Below, in pieces: positions 1 to 4,984 of a DNA stretch of 16,054 nt; within the stretch, counting starts at the first letter, position 1, and each line of letters opens with the position of its first letter. Source of the DNA: an uncultured Candidatus Melainabacteria bacterium. Its GTDB lineage: Bacteria; Cyanobacteriota; Vampirovibrionia; Gastranaerophilales; Gastranaerophilaceae. The stretch lies in NCBI GenBank assembly GCA_934754775.1, contig CAKVIM010000027.1, positions 1 to 16,054 on the forward strand, given 5' to 3'. The notes beneath the pieces are model-generated. The model ran no database searches. It was not told the DNA's origin and saw nothing but the letters and a program-made list of their open reading frames with translations. Position numbers and translations under genes: made by a program.

Positions 1-237
1 ATTTTTGTTGTCCATCATTCTTTGCGAATTAACAAGTTTATTTCGTCTTTCCTATTCTGTTTTCAAGGTTCAAATTTCGGCTCTGTCTTGCGACAGAAAT
101 TAAACTTTAAACTTTTTCTTTACTTCTCTTTATTGCTATTTATATAAAAGTAAGGTTTGAATTCGTGCCAGCCATCTGATTACTAAATCTTCGTCAGCGT
201 TTTGTGTCGCCCACACCGGAGGTTTCCTCTCCGAACA
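1..237 (-). promoter_or_regulatory. Probable 16S rRNA operon leader (5' external transcribed spacer)
   Basis: Read on the minus strand, this stretch starts just after a strong promoter and holds no credible ORF. It contains several small hairpins, among them a 6-bp TCTGTC/GACAGA stem closed by a GCAA tetraloop (82-97). Near its end is GAACCTTGAAAACAGAATAG, which resembles the anti-termination/processing segments that precede 16S or 23S rRNA in many bacteria. The final minus-strand bases, CAACAAAAAT, would fit directly in front of the canonical 16S start (GGAGAGTTTGATCC), but that gene lies outside the window. The rRNA assignment is inference from leader style, promoter arrangement and lack of coding. 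A leader for another stable RNA cannot be excluded. Confidence 0.6.
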
Positions 238-243
238 TTTTCT

Positions 244-271
244 ATCTTATATCATCAATTTGTTTTGTCAA
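244..271 (-). promoter_or_regulatory. Promoter P2, proximal to the putative rRNA leader
   Basis: On the minus strand a perfect -35 TTGACA (271-266) is followed by a 16-nt spacer and a -10 TAAGAT (249-244). Transcription should begin near 237 and run toward position 1. It lies downstream of a second promoter in the same direction, the tandem arrangement common for rRNA operons. Confidence 0.65.
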
Positions 272-456
272 CTACTTATTTTTTGCTATTTACATTTCGT
301 AATATCGACATCAACAATATAAGATTTTTCAACGTTCCAACTAAAAGTGCTAGTTTTATATTTCGGCTTTACCGGTGGTGTCCTTCCGTAAAATCGGCTA
401 CTGTTGGCACCTGTGTAAATCACTTTCTTCACGCTCTGTTTCCAGCGCGTTCCTTC

Positions 457-485
457 ATTATAAACTGAAAATTTTTTAAAATCAA
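457..485 (-). promoter_or_regulatory. Promoter P1, distal tandem promoter
   Basis: On the minus strand -35 TTGATT (485-480), exactly 17 nt of spacer and a perfect -10 TATAAT (462-457). Upstream of the -35 lies an A/T-tract region (486-515) that could act as an UP element. The predicted start near 450 is followed at once by an imperfect 7-bp hairpin (450-431). P1 lies about 210 bp upstream of P2, and both point toward the putative rRNA operon. Confidence 0.65.
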
Positions 486-566
486 GTGTTATTTTTACAA
501 TATTTAACAAAGATTGCCGAATTAATAATTACAAGCGATTTAGCCGGTTTTCATAAATTTATATCC

Positions 567-596
567 ATTACACCATGTAATATTATTCTTTATGAT
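567..596 (+). promoter_or_regulatory. Promoter with overlapping palindrome upstream of the XRE gene
   Basis: A -10-like TATGAT (591-596) lies 11 nt before the ATG at 608, with ATTACA (567-572, 4 of 6 consensus bases) 18 nt further upstream. An inverted repeat TTACA-CCA-TGTAA (568-580) covers the -35 and part of the spacer, where a repressor would block RNA polymerase. Since the gene encodes a helix-turn-helix protein, autoregulation at this site is a reasonable inference. No Shine-Dalgarno sequence lies between the promoter and the ATG. Confidence 0.45.
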
Positions 597-607
597 AGAA
601 TATAAGC

Positions 608-1012
608 ATGGAAAGTTTAGCAGAATTTATTCAACACAGAAGAGAACATGCCGGTCTATCTATTACCGGACTTGCAAAGAAAACTAATATTAAATTAGAA
701 ATACTTGAAGATATTGAATCAGGGAAGGAACTATTCCTCTCTGTTACTCAACGTCAACAGCTTGCAAGGGTTTTGAAATGTTCTCCTAAAGAATTAAAAA
801 GTCATGAAAAAGATTACAAATTTGAAATAGTAGAATCTGATACCATAGAAGATTTAAAAACAAGAATTCTTAACAGAGAAACAAATCTTAAATGTCCGCT
901 TTGCGGCGAGCCTTTAATTACACGTGTTGCTAGAATGTACGATTTAGAGGACAATCTTGTACTTGAACCGAAAGCTCATTGCGTCAAATGCGTATTTCAA
1001 ATTAAGGGATAG
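608..1012 (+). CDS. XRE-family helix-turn-helix protein with C-terminal zinc-ribbon-like Cys4 motif
   Basis: A 134-residue cytoplasmic protein, probably a DNA-binding regulator. Residues about 5-63 fit a lambda-repressor/XRE helix-turn-helix (AEFIQHRREHAGLSITGLAK, then a recognition-helix region ending in a short SP-KEL helix). After a linker rich in charged residues, the C-terminus carries C96-x2-C99 and C125-x2-C128, a spacing that fits a zinc knuckle or ribbon. No catalytic motif is seen. The ATG at 608 is the only sensible start. It has no Shine-Dalgarno sequence and lies 11 nt from a -10-like hexamer, so the mRNA may be nearly leaderless. The gene diverges from the putative rRNA promoters and precedes the M16 peptidase gene by 85 nt. 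Its target is unknown; the palindrome over its own promoter is the obvious candidate. Confidence 0.85.
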   Translation: MESLAEFIQHRREHAGLSITGLAKKTNIKLEILEDIESGKELFLSVTQRQQLARVLKCSPKELKSHEKDYKFEIVESDTIEDLKTRILNRETNLKCPLCGEPLITRVARMYDLEDNLVLEPKAHCVKCVFQIKG

Positions 1013-1097
1013 TTTGTAACATATTTAACAGGGGTATTGCATAAAACATGCAGGCATGCTCTCATGTATATATAAATATATTGAGGGAGATAAGTGC

Positions 1098-3665
1098 ATG
1101 AAAAAAATAATAATTGTCGCTTTTATGTTGATATTTACAACGCCGATTTTTGCTGCCGATTACACAACGCAAAAATTACCGAATGGGCAGACGGTAGTTG
1201 TATATGAAATAAAAAACAATCCAATCGTAACCATCGATACTTGGATTAAAACCGGCTCTATTAACGAAACAGACACAAATAACGGTGTCGCACATTTTCT
1301 GGAACACTTATTCTTCAAAGGAACAAAAGCTCATCCTACGGGCGAAATGGACAAAATACTTGAATCAAAGGGTGCAATCGTAAACGCTGCAACCAGCAAA
1401 GATTTTACCCACTATTATATAACTATTCCGTCTGAATATTTTGATACCGCAATGGAATTGCATTCAGACATGCTTCTTAACCCTCAAATTCCGAGAAAAG
1501 AATTGGAAAAAGAACGTAAAGTTGTACTTGAAGAAATCGCAAAAGACGGAAACACTCCTTCTAAAAAAGTCTATGATAATCTTAATGATTTGATGTACAC
1601 AACACACCCGTACAAAAGAAAAGTCATAGGTTCTGCGGACATTATAGGCACAATCAGAAGAGAAGAAATTCTTGATTACTTCAATGATTATTACGCACCG
1701 TCAAACATGATAACACTTGTTGTAGGTGATGTTGACGCAGACAAAGCAGTTGCGAAGATTCAAGAATGTTTCAGCCAACAATACAAAAAACCTATCAAAA
1801 AGAATTTCAGACATGAACATCAACTGCAAACTCAAAAAAGAAAAATTGAATACACAGATACTCAATCAGGTTACATGATGATAGGATTTAGAGGTACTGA
1901 AATCTCTGCAAAAGACACATTCGCATTAGATGTTTTGGCAGAAGTTCTTGGCGGCGGGAAATCTTCTAAATTATATAGAGATATCAAAGAACAAAGAGGA
2001 TTGGCTTATTCGATTTCTGCATCTAACGGAAGTTTCCGTGATGACGGTATCTTTTACATATCAGCAAACTTTACTCCTGTAAGCATGGATAAATTAGAAA
2101 AAGCAATCTTTGAAGAAATCGCATACATTCAGAAATATGGAATTACAGACGAAGAACTTGCAAGAGCAAAAAACATGATTATACAAGACACCTACTATTC
2201 AAGAGAATCAACTTCAAATATCTCTTCTGAATTAGGCTATATCATGGCTCTTACAAACAGTTCTGATTTATACAACGATTATGTTGACAGCGTAAAAAAA
2301 GTTACTTCAGATGAAGTTAAGGCAGTTGCTCAAAAATACCTCGGCGTAAACAGAAGTGCAGTTTCAGTAATTCTTCCAAAATCAATGGAAAAAATTGAAA
2401 CAAAAGCAGAGATTAAGCATTCTGCACAAAAAATTTCCGAGCATGCCGGAACTACAAAATATTTGGTTGACAACGGCACAACACTTTTGATTAACGAAAA
2501 CAAAAATAATGACATCATTGCAATAAGTATTATCGCAAAAGGTGGTGAATTTTTAGAAGAAGTTGCAGGCGAAGGCACTTTAACCGCCGGAGTCATGCTC
2601 AAAGGTACAAAAAAATATTCAGCACAAGAACTTGCTCAACTGCTTGATGAAAACGGAATTCAAATCACACCATCCTGCAGTGAAGATTATTTTGTAATTG
2701 ATGTTCAGACGACCACTGCTCAAATCGACAAGACTCTGGACATTTTAGATGAAATTATAAATAATGCTATATTTGATGATTATGAAATAGAGAAAAAACG
2801 TTCTGAAATTTTGAGCAAAATCAAGCAGCACAGAGATGTTCCGATGAATTTAGCTCTTGAAAATTTCAAAACAGAAATTTACGCAGGAAGTGTTTATTCA
2901 CAATCAAACAAGATTTTAGAGAAATCTCTACCTTCTGTTCAAAGAGAAAATATTTTGAAATACTATAACAAAGTTTTGGATTCAAAAAACATTATCGTAT
3001 CTATTAACGGGAATGTTGATTCAGACAAAATGATTACGGCATTCGGTTCAATGTTGCAGAACAAAAACTTGCCGGCTATAAATTATTCTAACTACAAAGT
3101 CACGAAATTAACTGCACCAAAAACAATCACTAAAAGCATAAAAGATTTACAAACAGCATGGTTGTTTATGGGGTGGCAAGCATCAAGCGTAAGTAACCAG
3201 AAGGATTTTGTCACACTGAAAGTTATCAACACAATACTAGGTTCCGGCTTGAGTTCAAGACTATACAAGAACCTTCGTGAACAAGACGGACTTGCTTATC
3301 AATTAGGTTCAAGCTACTCTCCGAAGATGCTTGGCGGAATATTTTTGACCTACATCGGCACAAACCCTGATACTCTAGAATATTCAAGACAAAAAATCTT
3401 GCACGAAATCAACAGGCTAAAAATGGAGTTTGTATCAGATAGCGAACTGCAAAACGCTAAAGACAGACTCAAAGGCGGGTTCGTAATTGCGATGGAAACC
3501 AACTCTGAAAAAGCTTCTAATATCGGGCTTTTTGAGACTTTCGGGTTCGGATATGATTTTCTGAACAATTACACCAAGATGATTGATGAAGTTACAGCTT
3601 CAGACATTATCAGAGTTGCAAACAAATATTTCGGGAACAATTTTGTTCAGTCTGATGTAAGATAG
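1098..3665 (+). CDS. Secreted M16-family (insulinase/pitrilysin-like) zinc peptidase, two tandem halves
   Basis: An 855-residue metallopeptidase exported by a signal peptide (residues 1-20, cleavage probably after FAA). The N-terminal half has the inverted zinc motif HFLEH (His66, Glu69, His70), with the third ligand expected at Glu146 in KVVLEEI, exactly 76 residues on as in M16 enzymes. It ends with the substrate-binding R/Y-type segment (SSKLYRDIKEQRGLAYS). The second half, from about residue 447, repeats the fold but has GEGTLTAGVM where HxxEH would be, so it is inactive, while keeping its own GLSSRLYKNLREQDGLAY segment. One active plus one degenerate half in a single chain is a known M16 design and makes a closed clamshell for unfolded peptides. 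The start at 1098 is chosen over an in-frame ATG at 1056 because it has a GAGGGAG Shine-Dalgarno 7-8 nt upstream and begins the signal peptide. Likely periplasmic peptide or protein turnover; the substrate is unknown. Confidence 0.93.
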   Translation: MKKIIIVAFMLIFTTPIFAADYTTQKLPNGQTVVVYEIKNNPIVTIDTWIKTGSINETDTNNGVAHFLEHLFFKGTKAHPTGEMDKILESKGAIVNAATSKDFTHYYITIPSEYFDTAMELHSDMLLNPQIPRKELEKERKVVLEEIAKDGNTPSKKVYDNLNDLMYTTHPYKRKVIGSADIIGTIRREEILDYFNDYYAPSNMITLVVGDVDADKAVAKIQECFSQQYKKPIKKNFRHEHQLQTQKRKIEYTDTQSGYMMIGFRGTEISAKDTFALDVLAEVLGGGKSSKLYRDIKEQRGLAYSISASNGSFRDDGIFYISANFTPVSMDKLEKAIFEEIAYIQKYGITDEELARAKNMIIQDTYYSRESTSNISSELGYIMALTNSSDLYNDYVDSVKKVTSDEVKAVAQKYLGVNRSAVSVILPKSMEKIETKAEIKHSAQKISEHAGTTKYLVDNGTTLLINENKNNDIIAISIIAKGGEFLEEVAGEGTLTAGVMLKGTKKYSAQELAQLLDENGIQITPSCSEDYFVIDVQTTTAQIDKTLDILDEIINNAIFDDYEIEKKRSEILSKIKQHRDVPMNLALENFKTEIYAGSVYSQSNKILEKSLPSVQRENILKYYNKVLDSKNIIVSINGNVDSDKMITAFGSMLQNKNLPAINYSNYKVTKLTAPKTITKSIKDLQTAWLFMGWQASSVSNQKDFVTLKVINTILGSGLSSRLYKNLREQDGLAYQLGSSYSPKMLGGIFLTYIGTNPDTLEYSRQKILHEINRLKMEFVSDSELQNAKDRLKGGFVIAMETNSEKASNIGLFETFGFGYDFLNNYTKMIDEVTASDIIRVANKYFGNNFVQSDVR

Positions 3666-3669
3666 AGAT

Positions 3670-3698
3670 TTGACGAAAATCCCAAGTGCGTGTAAAAT
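3670..3698 (+). promoter_or_regulatory. Promoter for the DUF2023 gene
   Basis: -35 TTGACG (3670-3675), a 17-nt spacer and -10 TAAAAT (3693-3698), starting 4 nt after the M16 stop codon. The start site should be near 3705, giving a leader of about 28 nt that contains the GGGAGG Shine-Dalgarno. The element overlaps the left arm of an inverted repeat. Confidence 0.6.
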
Positions 3699-3722
3699 CA
3701 TGATAAAGATTGGGATTTTTCG
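3674..3722 (+). terminator. Inverted repeat with T-run between M16 and DUF2023 genes, possible terminator
   Basis: AAAATCCCAA (3676-3685) pairs perfectly with TTGGGATTTT (3710-3719), extendable by CG/CG around one bulged T, with a 24-nt loop. The right arm ends in five T. In read-through RNA from the M16 gene this could terminate or fold. RNA started at the internal promoter would contain only the right arm, next to the Shine-Dalgarno at 3722. The long loop makes it a weak terminator. Confidence 0.4.
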
Positions 3723-3732
3723 GGAGGTCGTT

Positions 3733-4155
3733 TTGAAAATATATAACATTCAAGCATATCAAAATCAAACATTTAAAGCAAGACCGCCTAAAGTCGCAGA
3801 AGAAATTGTAGACTTGAAGGTCTTTTATCACCATATTTATGAGTACAAAAAGGGTATAAGAAATCTTATTCTTACTACAGAAAATTCTAAGTACAAAGAT
3901 ACAATCGAGCAAAGATTAAAAACTGAAAACATAGACTACCTTATACATGATGTTGCACCGAATAAAATTAACGTTTATTTTGGAGCAAAGCAGTGTGTTG
4001 AAGTAATTAAAACTTTCAACCCAAAACTCAATGAAATAACTGCGGAACAGGATTTTATTCTCGGTATACTACTCGGCTACGACAGAGTAAGACAGTGTGA
4101 GCGGTATATGAAAATTAAAAATAACGAAATTAAGGTTGGCAAGAAATCGCTTTAA
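3733..4155 (+). CDS. DUF2023 family protein with short N-terminal extension
   Basis: A 140-residue protein. From about residue 26 it matches what I recall of DUF2023, a small family of unknown function: LKVFYHHIYEYKKGIRNLIL, then NIDYLIHDV, KINVYFGAKQCVE and a C-terminal LTP/ITAEQDFILGILLGYD-type segment followed by a QCERY motif. I infer a TTG start at 3733: it has a strong Shine-Dalgarno GGGAGG 5 nt upstream, whereas the longer frame opening near 3670 runs through the promoter and has no ribosome site. Residues 1-25 (KIYNIQAYQNQTFKARPPKV) precede the domain and resemble short tails seen on other proteins of this lineage. No signal peptide or membrane segment. The 3' end overlaps the convergent ybaK gene by 26 nt. 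Function unknown. Confidence 0.8.
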   Translation: MKIYNIQAYQNQTFKARPPKVAEEIVDLKVFYHHIYEYKKGIRNLILTTENSKYKDTIEQRLKTENIDYLIHDVAPNKINVYFGAKQCVEVIKTFNPKLNEITAEQDFILGILLGYDRVRQCERYMKIKNNEIKVGKKSL

Positions 4156-4609
4156 GCTCAAATCTAATCACCTTTTTGAGTTCATCCAAACTAACTTCAA
4201 CCTGATATCCGATTTTGCCCGCTGAAAAAATAATTGTTTCAAAATTCTTGGCTGACTCGTCAATCGTTGTCGGAAAAAATTTCTTCATACCAATTGGTGA
4301 ACATCCGCCATGAATATACCCCGTTAGCGGTAAAAGTTCTTTAGATTTAAGCATCTCAACAGATTTTTCACCGACAGCGTGAGCAGCTTTTTTCAAATCT
4401 AACTCTTTTTCGACAGGGATTAAAAACACGTAATGCTGACCTGATTTTCCGACTGTTACAAGCGTCTTGAAAACTTGAAGCGGATTTTGATTTAAAACAG
4501 TCGCAACCTCTATTCCGCTAATAGCTTCTGTATCAGCATATGTATAATGTTTGTAAGAAACTTTTGCTTTATCAAGCATTCTCATTACATTTGTTTTATA
4601 ATCAGCCAT
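4130..4609 (-). CDS. ybaK: YbaK/EbsC family Cys-tRNA(Pro) deacylase
   Basis: A 159-residue cytoplasmic editing enzyme of the YbaK/ProX/INS superfamily. YbaK hydrolyses Cys-tRNA(Pro) made when prolyl-tRNA synthetase mischarges cysteine. The conserved lysine is visible as Lys48 in QVFKTLV, and the GYIHGGCSPIGMKK segment (residues 97-110) matches the family substrate loop (G-x-x-G-G-x-SP-x-G). Length is the usual 155-160 residues. Its ATG lies inside the end of the DUF4186 gene in the overlap ATGGCTGA (8 nt) and has no clear Shine-Dalgarno sequence, so translation is probably coupled. The 3' end overlaps the convergent DUF2023 gene. Confidence 0.92.
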   Translation of the reverse strand: MADYKTNVMRMLDKAKVSYKHYTYADTEAISGIEVATVLNQNPLQVFKTLVTVGKSGQHYVFLIPVEKELDLKKAAHAVGEKSVEMLKSKELLPLTGYIHGGCSPIGMKKFFPTTIDESAKNFETIIFSAGKIGYQVEVSLDELKKVIRFELKAISCQP

Positions 4610-4946
4610 TGCGTTTTATCCACTCCATTATTACTTCCACCAAATAATTTTGCTGTTCTTCAGTCAGTTCAACCCCTTTTTTGAACTTATGCCATTTTTC
4701 GATACAACCTCTACAGCAAGTTGCAGTTGCATGCTGGGCTATAAAGACGGGATGTCCCCTCATAGGAGTTTGTTTGCCGTCATTTAAAATTTCAGCCGGA
4801 GCAACACGCTTTGCAATAAAATCACTGGCATGCGATTTTATCGTATCGAACCCTTTAGTTTGTATATATTCTTTGTCCTTCTCTTTTAGCTTAAATCTGC
4901 TTCTGAAAGTCGATTTAGCCAGAGCATCAAATAATTTGTCGTACAT
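4602..4946 (-). CDS. DUF4186 family protein
   Basis: A 114-residue protein matching DUF4186 as I recall it: RSRFKLKEKDKEYI near the N-terminus, a highly conserved core NDGKQTPMRGHPVFIAQHAT, then ATCCRGCIEKWH and a helical tail ending IMEWIKRNG. His65, His72, Cys77, Cys78, Cys81 and His86 could bind a metal; this is inference from residue clustering. The family has no known function. I chose the ATG at 4946. The frame also opens at TTG codons at 4970 and 4967, but those would overlap the promoter -10 box. With TATAAT 9 nt upstream and no Shine-Dalgarno in between, the mRNA is probably leaderless. First gene of a two-gene unit with ybaK. Confidence 0.85.
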   Translation of the reverse strand: MYDKLFDALAKSTFRSRFKLKEKDKEYIQTKGFDTIKSHASDFIAKRVAPAEILNDGKQTPMRGHPVFIAQHATATCCRGCIEKWHKFKKGVELTEEQQNYLVEVIMEWIKRNG

Positions 4947-4955
4947 TTCGCAAAC

Positions 4956-4984
4956 ATTATACTCCAACAAAATTTTTGGTTCAA
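4956..4984 (-). promoter_or_regulatory. Promoter of the DUF4186-ybaK unit
   Basis: Minus strand -35 TTGAAC (4984-4979), 17-nt spacer, perfect -10 TATAAT (4961-4956). The -35 overlaps the stop codon of the upstream MlaA-hydrolase gene. The expected start, about 7 nt after the -10, falls 2-3 nt before the ATG at 4946. Confidence 0.65.

Noticed and set aside
172..237. RNase P RNA or tmRNA suggested by a GAGGAAACCTCCGG segment on the minus strand
   Set aside because: The other conserved blocks of RNase P RNA and the tRNA-like ends of tmRNA are absent.
202..468. 88-codon plus-strand frame at the left edge
   Set aside because: It runs antisense to the two strong promoters, has no ribosome site and its residue composition is unlike a folded protein.
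286..510. 74-codon minus-strand frame starting at TTG 510
   Set aside because: Its start precedes promoter P1 and has no Shine-Dalgarno. Only the shorter GTG frame from 432 could be expressed from P1, and that is reported as an uncertain finding, not a gene.
1047..1058. CATGC-AG-GCATG inverted repeat before the M16 gene as an operator
   Set aside because: It is short, differs from the palindrome at the XRE promoter, and no convincing promoter overlaps it.
1056..1097. Upstream in-frame ATG extending the M16 peptidase by 14 residues
   Set aside because: It has no Shine-Dalgarno sequence and would bury the signal peptide. The ATG at 1098 has GAGGGAG at the right distance and begins MKKIII.
4144..4183. 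CTCAAA/TTTGAG hairpin after DUF2023 as terminator
   Set aside because: The stem is only 6 bp with a long loop, lies inside ybaK coding sequence and has no T-run after it.
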